Notes: generated by a model from the letters alone, not told the origin. Positions 8,976 through 18,212 are shown, counted from the stretch's first letter. The stretch: 64,000 nucleotides of DNA from Rickettsia endosymbiont of Bradysia coprophila (GCA_019468145.1 JAHXDM010000010.1:124001-188000); one strand, 5' to 3'. Numbers and translations: made by a program.

Positions 8976-11900
8976 TAATTTTTTATTCCATCTCTTATCT
9001 TTTTGATTTTTTGTGGCCAAGCTAATTTTCTACCAGCAATCTCAACATATTGTCTTACTATAAGTCCAGCAATTTGTGTAATATCTTTTTTGCTGGCTTT
9101 TAAAGATAAAGGGGACAATATTTCTCTTACTTTGCTTATCATTGCCTTTGTATAAGTAGAATTAACTGATTCCTTATTCTCTAACTGTTCCTGAAAATAT
9201 TTTACTAATTGTTCTTTAACTACTTCAATATATGCATCTTCCAGTATAGCTACTAGTGTCATATTTCCCCTCCTGCGGGCATTTTCTAAAGGGGTAAAGC
9301 CATCAACATCTTTTTCAACTACTAAGCTACGTCCTGTTGGGTAGCTTAGTAGGGTTTCTATTACTTTAATTGTATTGTGTGGGCTTTCTAATGCTATATC
9401 TAAGAGAGTGCTTATTTTCCCTTCTATTATTTTGCTAAGGCTTGAATCAGCAAAAGAAATTCCTTTGTCTGCTAATTGCTTAAATAATGAATCTGCTACT
9501 TCTATATTTCCTTGTTCTATTGCTTTATGTAACGCCGGAAGATCGATATCTATATTAATAGTGGTAGTTATTGGTCTTACATTTTTAGGAGCATCTATTA
9601 TAGCTATTAATTGACTTGCTTCTGGGATTGGATTCACTTCATTCTTTAACTGCTTAGGAGTAATTTTTTTCTCTAATAACTGGGTTATTTGCTTAAAATT
9701 ATATTTAAGTATATCGTCGGCTGCCAACTGATCACTTTTTAAAATAGATACTATCTGATCATAATTTTTACATATAAGTTTTGCTATATTAGGGTCATTA
9801 TTATATATCCTTAATAATTTTTCATATGGCATTTTATACATAGATAACCAGTATATTATCCTAGATTCGTTGGTTAAGAATTCAGCCTGTGCTATACTAT
9901 TTTTATACAAATCAATGAATTCCTGCAAAGTAGGACCGTTTTCTATTGTCAATAGATTCCCTATATCACGTCCCCTTGAAATAAAAAATTCTGTCATTTC
10001 TTTATCCTTTGCATACATCTCTCTTAACTTCGGAACATTTATCTTAACCTTACCTAACCTGAGGATATTGTAATTATTATTTAGGAATAATTGGGCTTGT
10101 ATTTTATCCTTATCAAAGATTTCCATTATTGTTTGAGGTGTCCAGCCTATTTCCAATAGAAAAACCATATCACTATCTACATTTTGATTGCCATACTCAA
10201 ACAATAATTCAGCTTTTTCCTTATTTTTATCATATATTTCACTAAACTTTTGGTATGATAACCCAGCTTTAACTAATCTTGCTATAAATACACTGTGATT
10301 TATAAAAAACTTAGCTTTTTCTTTACTATTGGCATCCCCATCAAGCATTTTAATTAATTTTTGAATTGATTCACCTGATTGGACTAAACGTAATATGTCT
10401 GAGCTATTTTCAATTAAGATGATAGTTGTTTTAAAATTAACAATGGACATTTTAAATAACTTTTGAGGTGGCAGATCCGCTTCTGATAAATTTGCAATAT
10501 TAATTATGTATTTAAAAAGAAAAGGTACAGTATTTAAGTTACTTTGTTGAATATCTTTAAATTCTGCCCAGCTAATTGGAAGTCGTGGTATAAAATGAAG
10601 ATTATTTAATTCTTGTTCTAAGTCAGGATATTGTATAGATAGTTCTTCTAACATTTGTAAGCGCGTATTAACTAATTTTATAATATGGGCAGTATTCTGG
10701 GCTGATGGCACGATAATCCCTAATGGTCCTGCCAGCTCAAAGCTCGTAACAATAGAATCATTAACTTGTGCTATCAGGGCATTTACTTGTTCTTCATTGT
10801 GAATTTCTACCTCACAACTTAACACTCCTGTTTGTTTATTGTAATATGGCTTGCTTCTAAATTTACAATTACTCTTCATTAAGCCTAAATAAAGATCTAA
10901 CTCTATATTTTTCATCCGATCTCCTTCTTCTTCGCCGAAGACAAAAAATTGTATAGATATAGTATCAGTTTTAGGGATATATTTAATTTTTGCTGTAGCT
11001 GAATGACTTCTTAAAGGTAGGTTTTTGCTGATAGTTAATTTACCATCTTTTATATCTATTGTAGTAGACGGGTGAATTTCTTTATTGAGCTCTCCTCGTA
11101 TCTCATTATTAAACTTATCATTTAACCTTTGCACTAAAGGAGGATATTGTTGCTCGATAATCTTATTAATATCTTTACTAGCATGATTTAAGGCTACTAA
11201 AATATTTTGGTGACATAGGGTAAGGAAATCTTCTAATGTCTCAGGTTGAGGTAGCACCCCTTCTATATCCAGAGTCGCTCTATTAACTACAAAATGAGGG
11301 GAAGGAGAAAATTCGGCTTTAGTTAAAGTCCCCTTTTCTTTCTCTTGTTCTTTCTTTTGTAGGAATTGTTGCATTGCAGTTAATCGAGCTTGTACTCTGG
11401 TGTAATCTGCACCTTCAAAGCCAGAATTTTCCACCCAAATTTCCATCAGCTCATGAAATTGGGTAACCATCTCCAAAAATCTAGCGACTTGTAAGTTATT
11501 ACCTTTTGAGTCTTTTAGCCCTTCAGGATATAGGCTAGAGTGCTGTAGGGACTTGGTGCTTTTGTCAAGTATATCATTGGCTAATTTATGAACCTGCGAA
11601 GAGATTAAGATTTTTTCTAAATTATTGGCCTTAGCATTCCACTTTAAGTTTTGGTTAATCTCTGGAAGATTCTTGTGCAATTGCTTAGACAAATCATCAT
11701 ATTTACCAGGATCGCTCCACTGTGAAATTTGCCCCTCCATTCTGCCTATTAAGGTAGTTGCTTGATCGATTTTCTCTAAATCAATATTAGCAAAATCTTT
11801 TGTTAACTTGCCTAAAGTTGGTTTAGGATTTTTTGGCTCATTTACTTGGGTAAAAATATAGTTAATCCACGGTTCATGAGCCTTATATGAAACTAATTCT

Positions 11901-12580
11901 TTAATAAGATAACCGAGCTTTTGAGCAAATTCTTCTTTTACGCAAACGGTAGCACCAAATTTATACCATTTCTCTTTCTCTTCTTTACTTATCAGATAAT
12001 CCCCAAGCTTTAAGCTATCTATCAAAATTTCTTTAGTATCTCCAGTAATCTTAGAGTTTAACTTCTCTGCCAATTCTTTATATTTATTTGCTTGTAAACT
12101 AGTAGTTAGAGAATCACCCTCTCCGGTTATTAAACCTTCAAATTTCTTTAACACATTAAAATATTCAAGATAAGTTCGGTCTTGTTCTGCTTGGCTTAAG
12201 TTTGCGGGTGTTAGCTGAGCCATTTTATCCAACAATACTTGTAAGTTTGCCCCAGCCATCACTGCTTGCTTAATTAGACCTCCAGTGATTACCTTCTTCT
12301 TATAAGCATCGTTAAATACCGTTGCAACATAGCTAAATGCTTCTCTAACACTATTATTATCACCACCCAGTTTAGGGTTAGATAACGCTTCTATATTATC
12401 CCGTAGTTTTTTTACTTTATCTTCGCTACTCTCACCCTGTTCGTGAATTGCCGGCTTGCCATAGGTCATAGGCTGATAAGCAAGAAAAAATAATTGCCCT
12501 GCACTCTCCAGATTACCTGCTTCTGCTTCCGCTATTAGGTTACTCAGAGCTTTATTTTCTAAGGCTAGGTCAGTTGCCAA
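8942..12580 (-). CDS. Large ankyrin-type hypothetical protein, 1212 residues
   Basis: Mostly helical and hydrophilic, with no signal peptide. Near the C-terminus (about residues 1000-1100) are ankyrin-like units: LHKAIEQGNIEVADSLFKQL, then a unit with TLLDIALESPHNTIKVIETL, then GFTPLENARRRGNMTLVAIL. The middle holds repeated motifs of the type AQLFLNNNYNILRL and AEFLTNESRIIYWL. Ankyrin proteins of Rickettsiales are often secreted effectors; that role is only inferred here. The only possible start is TTG at 12580, two bases from the IS5-type element, and an in-frame stop lies in the element just upstream. The original 5' end may have been cut or replaced by the insertion. Confidence 0.7.
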   Translation of the reverse strand: MATDLALENKALSNLIAEAEAGNLESAGQLFFLAYQPMTYGKPAIHEQGESSEDKVKKLRDNIEALSNPKLGGDNNSVREAFSYVATVFNDAYKKKVITGGLIKQAVMAGANLQVLLDKMAQLTPANLSQAEQDRTYLEYFNVLKKFEGLITGEGDSLTTSLQANKYKELAEKLNSKITGDTKEILIDSLKLGDYLISKEEKEKWYKFGATVCVKEEFAQKLGYLIKELVSYKAHEPWINYIFTQVNEPKNPKPTLGKLTKDFANIDLEKIDQATTLIGRMEGQISQWSDPGKYDDLSKQLHKNLPEINQNLKWNAKANNLEKILISSQVHKLANDILDKSTKSLQHSSLYPEGLKDSKGNNLQVARFLEMVTQFHELMEIWVENSGFEGADYTRVQARLTAMQQFLQKKEQEKEKGTLTKAEFSPSPHFVVNRATLDIEGVLPQPETLEDFLTLCHQNILVALNHASKDINKIIEQQYPPLVQRLNDKFNNEIRGELNKEIHPSTTIDIKDGKLTISKNLPLRSHSATAKIKYIPKTDTISIQFFVFGEEEGDRMKNIELDLYLGLMKSNCKFRSKPYYNKQTGVLSCEVEIHNEEQVNALIAQVNDSIVTSFELAGPLGIIVPSAQNTAHIIKLVNTRLQMLEELSIQYPDLEQELNNLHFIPRLPISWAEFKDIQQSNLNTVPFLFKYIINIANLSEADLPPQKLFKMSIVNFKTTIILIENSSDILRLVQSGESIQKLIKMLDGDANSKEKAKFFINHSVFIARLVKAGLSYQKFSEIYDKNKEKAELLFEYGNQNVDSDMVFLLEIGWTPQTIMEIFDKDKIQAQLFLNNNYNILRLGKVKINVPKLREMYAKDKEMTEFFISRGRDIGNLLTIENGPTLQEFIDLYKNSIAQAEFLTNESRIIYWLSMYKMPYEKLLRIYNNDPNIAKLICKNYDQIVSILKSDQLAADDILKYNFKQITQLLEKKITPKQLKNEVNPIPEASQLIAIIDAPKNVRPITTTINIDIDLPALHKAIEQGNIEVADSLFKQLADKGISFADSSLSKIIEGKISTLLDIALESPHNTIKVIETLLSYPTGRSLVVEKDVDGFTPLENARRRGNMTLVAILEDAYIEVVKEQLVKYFQEQLENKESVNSTYTKAMISKVREILSPLSLKASKKDITQIAGLIVRQYVEIAGRKLAWPQKIKKIRDGIKNYFPNTYSCSPN

Positions 12581-12581
12581 T

Positions 12582-13485
12582 AGACTTCTTGCATAACCTA
12601 GGATATAGGATAAAATGATAAGATTTCAGGAATTTTATCATATGAGATATGAAGAACTTAAAAAGTTTGGAGAAGAAGAATTTAGACGTTTAACAGGGGT
12701 TAAGAAGAATACTTTTGCAAGAATGACTATTATTTTAGAAGAAGCAGAAACAAAGAAGAAAAGATTTGGGGGCAAACCAAACCATTTAAGTATAGAAGAG
12801 AGGTTATTGATGGCCCTAGAATATATAAGGGAATATAGAACATATTTTCATATATCAGCTTCATATGGAATATCTGAAAGTAGTTGTTATCGGAATATAA
12901 AATGGGTAGAAGATACTTTAATTAAGCATCCGGATTTTGCTCTTCCTGGTAAGAAAGCTTTAGTTAAAAGTGATATGACGTATGAAACCATTCTAATTGA
13001 TGCCACAGAAAGTCCTATCCAGCGTCCAAAAAAAGACAAAAACGCTACTATTCAGGTAAGAAGAAAAGACATACTTTAAAAACTCAGCTGGTAGTAGACA
13101 AAAAGACAAAACAAATAATATGTACAAATTATGCAAATGGTAAACGACATGATTCTAGGTTATTTAAGGAATCCAAAATTAATATCCATCCTGATACTAA
13201 TGTAATTACCGATACTGGATATCAAGGGTTACAAAAGATTCATGCTAAATCTGAGTTACCAAAAAAGAAGACTAAAAAAAATCCATTAACAAAACAAGAT
13301 AAGAAAAATAACCAAAAACTGGCAAGTACCAGGGCCCTGAATGAAAATGTTATCGGCATGCTAAAACGTTTTAAAATTATTGCTGATAAATATCGAAATC
13401 GACGTAAAAGATTTGCTCTAAGATTTAATTTAATCGCTGGTTTATATAATTGGGAACTAAATTATTAGGGTTATGCAAGAGGTCT
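12582..13485 (+). mobile_element. IS5-type insertion sequence, complete (904 bp)
   Basis: The ends are AGACTTCTTGCATAACC on the left and, inverted, AGACCTCTTGCATAACC on the right: 17 bp with one mismatch. Both are flanked by AAT (12579-12581 and 13486-13488), an apparent 3-bp target duplication. The single transposase lies in two overlapping frames. A second copy of the left end is at 30033-30120 and related ends occur in palindromic elements elsewhere in the window. Confidence 0.9.
12615..13468 (+). CDS. IS5-family transposase, made by -1 ribosomal frameshift
   Basis: The first frame (12615-13079) holds a helix-turn-helix part (KKNTFARM, YFHISASYGISESSCYR) and the first catalytic Asp in ILIDATESP. 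The second frame, in -1 phase, continues as KRYYSGKKKRHTLK, then TDTGYQG with the second Asp and NENVIGMLKRFKI with the Glu, and ends at 13468. The frames meet at a heptamer A AAA AAA (13028-13034) that sits exactly in phase for slippage, followed by GAC. The fused product is about 284 residues, the expected size for DDE_Tnp_4 transposases. A programmed shift is more likely than decay because both halves are otherwise intact. Confidence 0.85.
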
Positions 13486-13486
13486 A

Positions 13487-14059
13487 ATGAATTATTTCAG
13501 TAGGTGTAAAGATTACATTCACTCTCATATTGCACAGACAGGATCATATTTGGCACATTTTAGTTTTGCTGAGAATGACAAGCTTGGCTGGCCCGGGACG
13601 GAATATCTTATGCACTCTCTATATAATACTCTTAAAGACAAGGTGTATGGGGTAGTTACCTTCTATAATAATAGTATGTTCGCTAACTCTACTATTACTG
13701 AACTTGTAAGTAACTCCCTATTTGCTAATTGTTCAGCAATTGCAAGCAACTCTACCACAATGAATAATACATACTCTAGCGTTTTTTTTATTAATGGTGA
13801 AGTTGCTCAGAATAATTCATGCCACATTAATGATATTGAAACAGCAAAATATTATTTACCATTCCATGAAGAAGCTACAGGAGAATATAATAAAAAAATA
13901 CTGGAAGGATTAGGAATCTTGTTGTTTTTAGCTTTTGTGGGAGTAGGAACAGCAGCAACATGTTTTTCTCTTGTTAGTAAGCAAGCTAGTAGCGTAGATA
14001 ATGACCCTCTAAATGAAGAAATGCTGCAACAAGATCTTACTTTACTAGGTGAACCATAA
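13487..14059 (+). CDS. Hypothetical protein with one C-terminal membrane segment, 190 residues
   Basis: Not recognised. Residues 1-140 are polar, with many Asn, Ser and Thr and several Cys; residues about 148-168 (GLGILLFLAFVGVGTAATCF) form a membrane segment, followed by a short acidic tail. This suggests a tail-anchored protein, possibly acting at a host or bacterial membrane; no domain supports a function. The ATG lies one base after the end of the IS5-type element, and the element's end (GCAAGAGGTCT) supplies the only Shine-Dalgarno-like sequence. The original gene may therefore have begun further upstream. A strong hairpin follows. Confidence 0.5.
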   Translation: MNYFSRCKDYIHSHIAQTGSYLAHFSFAENDKLGWPGTEYLMHSLYNTLKDKVYGVVTFYNNSMFANSTITELVSNSLFANCSAIASNSTTMNNTYSSVFFINGEVAQNNSCHINDIETAKYYLPFHEEATGEYNKKILEGLGILLFLAFVGVGTAATCFSLVSKQASSVDNDPLNEEMLQQDLTLLGEP

Positions 14060-14071
14060 TCATCAATACTC

Positions 14072-14113
14072 CGTTTAAAACGGTCTGCATAATACAAAAA
14101 ACCGTTTTAAACG
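14072..14113 (+). terminator. Inverted repeat, likely bidirectional terminator
   Basis: CGTTTAAAACGGT (14072-14084) and ACCGTTTTAAACG (14101-14113) pair perfectly over 13 bp with a 16-base loop. No T-run follows on the + strand. It lies 12 bp after the preceding gene's stop. Confidence 0.5.
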
Positions 14114-14196
14114 AAAAGTACTTGCAATTTATTAATAATTATAGTATATTTTAACTATAATTAATTTTTAAATAATAAATTATAGGGAAAAAGATT

Positions 14197-15351
14197 ATGC
14201 CACATGTAAATCAAATAAATTTTAAAGATGATAAAGAAAGATTAACAGAAGAAACCCTAAACAATAATTTCGATGAAAAAGCAGTGGACGACTTACTCTC
14301 ATTAATACGGGAAGACAAATTGATAGAAGCATCTGAATTAATTCAGGCACTAAAATCAACCGCAGGAGATCAGCAATCTTCTACTCCTTTAGTGGAAGAT
14401 AATACCTCTACTTCTAATAATGAATTAGCAGAAGCATCTGCGGGACCTAGCAGAGCGGAAGGAAGCAACAAAACACCCTCAAAAGGTAACAGTGGCTTCT
14501 TTAACACCGTACTAAACTTTTTTGAAAGTCCTCCAGTACAGAAATTGTTTGGTGATCCTATCTTCGATTCGCTAGCAGCGGTGGGTACTCCGGCAGTGAG
14601 TGCTGTAGGTAAAATTATTAGACCATACATAGATACTTCTCAACTATCAGAAGAAGAGGAAAACGAGCTGGCAATAGCTGACAGCAGGCAGACATATCTA
14701 GAAGAGCAAAATAACAAAGAATCTCAATATTCTTCTGCGCAAGAGCTAAGCAGTGGAAAGATCGTGGATCAAAATACCTCAACAACTTCTAATACTACCG
14801 AATCTACACAAGAATCCGCTAGCGATAGAGCAATGAAGAAGCTAGAAGACGATTTCATTGGACTTATAAAAACTACGGTGCAGCAGGTAGGTGGTGATGA
14901 GGCGGTTACAGTTCTTAATAATGTTACCGAGTTTGTTAAGAACAACATAGCTCAGCCTAATGAAGGTAATTCAGAGGCTAGTTCCTCTACTCAATCATCT
15001 GCAGATAGCGCTGGGAGTTCAGAGGTAGAGAATGCCACCGTATTAATAGAAGAAACAGCATCAAGTTCAGCAGGGGCTTCATCTTCGAATCTAGGAGGCA
15101 TCTTCACTGCATTCCAACAAGTGATGCCGGAAATGATGAAAGACGTGCAGAAGATGGTGGAACAGGTCGAAAAAGATCCTCTACAGGCCATACTCAATTC
15201 TAGCCCACAATTCCTGGCAACCGTTTCTGAATTCTGTGAGAAGTATAATAATTTATCAGAGATTTCTCGTGGTCAAGCTGAAACTCCTGGCACAGGTGAG
15301 AACCCTGCAGTAGAAGCAACAGGGATGGTTATAGATGAAGTTCTTGAGTAA
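14197..15351 (+). CDS. Hypothetical Ser/Glu-rich acidic protein, 384 residues
   Basis: Not recognised. The protein is acidic and rich in Ser, Glu, Thr and Asn, with long low-complexity stretches (STTSNTTESTQESASD, ASSSTQSSADSAGSSEVEN) between short helical parts (NSGFFNTVLNFFESPPVQKL, VMPEMMKDVQKMVEQVEKD). There is no signal peptide and no clear membrane span. Such composition is common in secreted or effector-like proteins of intracellular bacteria, but this is inference. The ATG at 14197 follows ATAGGGAAAAAG. G+C is somewhat higher than in the neighbours, especially in the Ser-rich parts. It ends before a strong hairpin. Confidence 0.6.
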   Translation: MPHVNQINFKDDKERLTEETLNNNFDEKAVDDLLSLIREDKLIEASELIQALKSTAGDQQSSTPLVEDNTSTSNNELAEASAGPSRAEGSNKTPSKGNSGFFNTVLNFFESPPVQKLFGDPIFDSLAAVGTPAVSAVGKIIRPYIDTSQLSEEEENELAIADSRQTYLEEQNNKESQYSSAQELSSGKIVDQNTSTTSNTTESTQESASDRAMKKLEDDFIGLIKTTVQQVGGDEAVTVLNNVTEFVKNNIAQPNEGNSEASSSTQSSADSAGSSEVENATVLIEETASSSAGASSSNLGGIFTAFQQVMPEMMKDVQKMVEQVEKDPLQAILNSSPQFLATVSEFCEKYNNLSEISRGQAETPGTGENPAVEATGMVIDEVLE

Positions 15352-15396
15352 ATATTATTAATCACCTTGGTTACTAAAACACTCTACTAACAAGCT

Positions 15397-15433
15397 AATT
15401 TAGGATAATTTTAAAACAGAATTATCCTAAATT
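15397..15433 (+). terminator. Strong hairpin after the acidic protein gene
   Basis: AATTTAGGATAATT (15397-15410) pairs perfectly with AATTATCCTAAATT (15420-15433) around a 9-base loop. There is no clear T-run after it. Its position 45 bp after the stop codon supports a terminator role. Confidence 0.55.
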
Positions 15434-16411
15434 GACTTCCTTAGCATAATTCTCCTCAAGCCCTAAAATGATGCTGACCATGGGATGGTTACCAAAAAAT
15501 CTAAAACGTTTTGCTAATGCTTTAGTAAATATTTACTAATTGTTCATCAGGTCGCCGTGCCTACGGCCTACTTTCGGTCGTGTACTGTGGGGCAGTAGTT
15601 AGAACGTAAATAAAAATAGATTTCCCCGGTCAATTAAAATTTATTACAATACCCGGTATTTTAGAATGCTATTGCCAAAATCTCTATGAGCTCTTGACAG
15701 CAGAATTAATTTTATATATACTTGAGTAGTATAGATAATTAACTGATATTACATGGCAGCGTATTGTTGCTTTGCGGGCCTGAATTGCCTTTTCATTTTA
15801 TATCTGAAGCATTTTAAGCTATTTACTTATTTAGATCTCTTTGCCAAACTAGCTTCTGGTAGGGAGTTTCAAGGGGATGAGGCGCACAAAACTGCAGCAT
15901 ATTGTTAGTAGTACGAAAGGAGTTGATTCTAGATCGACGTGCAAATTACTATCTCGAGTAGAGTTTAGCAAAGAGGTCTATTGCTATAGGTATAATCGAA
16001 GCTGCCGGTAACTTGTTATTCGCCACTTCGTGGGTTTTGGATTTTTGTTCAGGGATGTAGCTTAAATATATATGGGTGATTAAATCTCCACTTATTCTCT
16101 AAATAGTTATATAGTCAACTTCTGATGAATTAGGTACAAGGCGTAAGGCGTGAAGCCCACAACTGTCGAAAGTTCAAAAACACAGTTCCTTATGGGTTAT
16201 TGCCAGGAGGTTATAAGCCGACGTTCGTAATCCAGAAGCATCGATTTGTTTATAATTGTCTTCCTAGATTGCTTCAGCAGGGCCCCGCAATGACTCTGAG
16301 AATAGGGATGTACAGTAACTTATCGATAGTTGTGGTGAAGCCTAGAACTACGATGGTAGAGCAACGAGCATCCTTAAGTTTATATTAATTGCCTATAAAT
16401 AAACTCTATCG
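15434..16411. other. Gene-free stretch before tRNA-Asp
   Basis: No open gene was found on either strand. It holds a perfect 18-bp palindrome TTAGTAAATATTTACTAA (15522-15539), a small GC-rich stem GCCGT/ACGGC (15554-15567), the palindromic element at 15833-15979, and around 16262-16295 a segment (CCTAGATTGCTTC, then GCAATGAC) that looks like half of another dispersed palindrome. Motifs of RNase P RNA, tmRNA or SRP RNA were not seen. Confidence 0.6.
15833..15979 (-). repeat. Palindromic element, family A, intergenic copy (147 bp)
   Basis: The left end AGATCTCTTTGCCAAACT matches the inverse of the right end, AGACCTCTTTGCTAAACT, over 18 bp with two mismatches. Read from the right, CTACTCGAGATAGTAATTTG matches the copy at 50008-50149 (CTACTCGAGATGGTAATTTG); read from the left, GCTTCTGGTAGG also matches that copy. 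Its length is identical to the copy inside dnaE. Flanks are TTT and ATT. Confidence 0.8.
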
Positions 16412-16488
16412 GGGGGTGTAGCTCAGTTGGTTAGAGCGTCTGCCTGTCACGCAGAAGGTCGCGGGTTCGAGTCCCGTCACTCCCGCCA
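16412..16488 (+). tRNA. tRNA-Asp (anticodon GTC)
   Basis: A complete 77-base cloverleaf. The acceptor GGGGGTG pairs with CACTCCC (one G-T wobble), the D arm contains AGCTCAGTTGGTTAGAGC, the anticodon loop CTGTCAC carries GTC at 16446-16448, and the T arm contains GGTTCGAGTCC. The discriminator is G, as expected for tRNA-Asp, and CCA is encoded. It stands directly upstream of the island's replication gene, so it is a candidate integration site, but no repeated 3' fragment was found on the far side. Confidence 0.97.
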
Positions 16489-16626
16489 CATATCTCTCAG
16501 GTTCTCAAGATTTCCTAATTTTACCAAAAATTCTATATGCTGCATATATGCTGCTAATATTTTAAAAAACTATAGATTTAGTTGCCTTAAATCCCTATCT
16601 GGATCTGCTCTTCCGCTGGAGGGCTT

Positions 16627-18204
16627 ATGCTAAAATTATGCAGCTCAACTTCTGATACCCCTGTTACTACCTATGAGAATAATACCATTTTCTATAATTT
16701 CGTTGGTAATTTTGTTCCACCTGAATGGCGAGATCTTAAAAATAGTTGTGGTAAGGCTTTAAGTAAGACCGCTAGGCAGCTTTTGTCACTAATAGTTTTT
16801 CGTCTGCAAGTTTATTATAATAATTGTCACAAACTTCACGAGGAGGAGTTACAAGAATCTTATCATTTCTTTGAGCAATCATTGGGGGTTTGTCAAAGAC
16901 GTATCAGGCAATGTATGTTAGAATTGCAGGAAGGTGGGTTTATTTCTTTATATAATGCAACTATTATCAAACAACACATAAAATGTCGTAACACCCCATG
17001 TATCAAATTGGCAAAAAATTTTCAGCCTTACCCGAAAAAAATTTCGCATGAAGCTAAAAAAACTTTCGGGTTGACCCGAAAAAAATTTCAGGTAGACAAT
17101 ATTATAGATATAGATAATAAATCTAATATATCTAGATCTAGCGAATCTGATTTTTTAAAAATGTCTAGTGATGAAAATAAACAGCTTGAAGAGGTTCAAG
17201 GCGAAATGGTAGCAAATACAGCTAAAACCCTTGATGAAAATGTTGTAGAAAGCACAGCAGTATCAGAAGAAATAAACAAAATTGTGAAAGAAAATGAATT
17301 GGGAGTAACAGATGGTGCTAATCAAAACAACGCAGCAGGTAATAGCAATAATGGCTGGTTCAGAAGAAAAAGTTTAAGGGATTTCCATCCACTAACTGAC
17401 GATGATGCTGATTTACTGCAGTTAAGGTCAAATCGAGAATTTAACTTAAACTTTATCAACAAGCTGTTATTGAAATTAGCGCAGCAATACCCTAATCATC
17501 ATTTTTATAGCAAAAAAGTAGTAATGAACTATATGGTTAAAGCTTTGCAACATGAATTGCGAGAATGTACTAAAGTCAATAATAGCAATTTTCAGTTCAA
17601 ATCTAACGATCCCGAAAAACTAAAAGAACAATATTTGGAAAAAATAGAGCGAAGCCAAAATACCAGCAAGCAGGCACAATTGAAACGCAAAATTGCAGGA
17701 ATATTTGAGCCTAATACCGCTTATCAGCTACTGACCTCTGCTGAGTTCTCTCAAATAGCAGATGATCAGTATCAAATAAAATTGTTAAAGGATATTTTGT
17801 TGTCAGAGCACCTTCAAAACAAAATATTAGAACAAATCCGAGCAGTTTATGGCAATAAAATCAAACAGTTACAGGTCATTCCCTTTAAGTCTGTTATGGC
17901 TGTAAAACAAGAGGATAACACAAAAGGCGGTGATAAAGCTTACCTCTTGGAGCTAAATTCTGATTCAATTTGGTGCAAAGTCAGGAAATCTCTAATAGAG
18001 CGCCATGGCAAAAATATGGATAGTAGTGTATTCAGTAAATTAGCAGTAATAGAGGAAGAGAATATAAACAACAAAATAACCCTAAAACCTACTACACCAT
18101 TTATTGATTATTGGGTAAAACAACGGCATATGGAAGATTTAAGAACAGCTTTCCAAGCCCAAAATTTTACTTTTGAGCTGCTTGCGGCAGATAGATGTGC
18201 TTAG
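16627..18204 (+). CDS. DnaA-like / plasmid-type replication protein of a RAGE-like element
   Basis: Of 525 residues, the N-terminal 130 look like a replication initiator with a winged-helix part (LSKTARQLLSLIVFRLQVYY, then QSLGVCQRRIRQCMLELQEG). A Lys/Glu-rich linker follows. The last 90 residues resemble the N-terminal domain of DnaA: a start with WCKVRKSLIERHG and an end with LKPTTPFIDYWVKQRHMEDL. Such fusions occur on Rickettsia plasmids and in integrated conjugative elements. The ATG has a good ribosome site, GGAGGG, 4 bases upstream. It stands first after tRNA-Asp, fitting the edge of an integrated element. The role in replication is inferred from the family. Confidence 0.65.
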   Translation: MLKLCSSTSDTPVTTYENNTIFYNFVGNFVPPEWRDLKNSCGKALSKTARQLLSLIVFRLQVYYNNCHKLHEEELQESYHFFEQSLGVCQRRIRQCMLELQEGGFISLYNATIIKQHIKCRNTPCIKLAKNFQPYPKKISHEAKKTFGLTRKKFQVDNIIDIDNKSNISRSSESDFLKMSSDENKQLEEVQGEMVANTAKTLDENVVESTAVSEEINKIVKENELGVTDGANQNNAAGNSNNGWFRRKSLRDFHPLTDDDADLLQLRSNREFNLNFINKLLLKLAQQYPNHHFYSKKVVMNYMVKALQHELRECTKVNNSNFQFKSNDPEKLKEQYLEKIERSQNTSKQAQLKRKIAGIFEPNTAYQLLTSAEFSQIADDQYQIKLLKDILLSEHLQNKILEQIRAVYGNKIKQLQVIPFKSVMAVKQEDNTKGGDKAYLLELNSDSIWCKVRKSLIERHGKNMDSSVFSKLAVIEEENINNKITLKPTTPFIDYWVKQRHMEDLRTAFQAQNFTFELLAADRCA

Positions 18205-18212
18205 AAGTAAAT

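Noticed and set aside
15434-16411. RNase P RNA, tmRNA or 4.5S RNA
   Set aside because: The conserved core motifs of these RNAs were looked for by eye and not found.
16427-16633. 68-residue rightward ORF
   Set aside because: It overlaps the tRNA-Asp gene and has no coding features.
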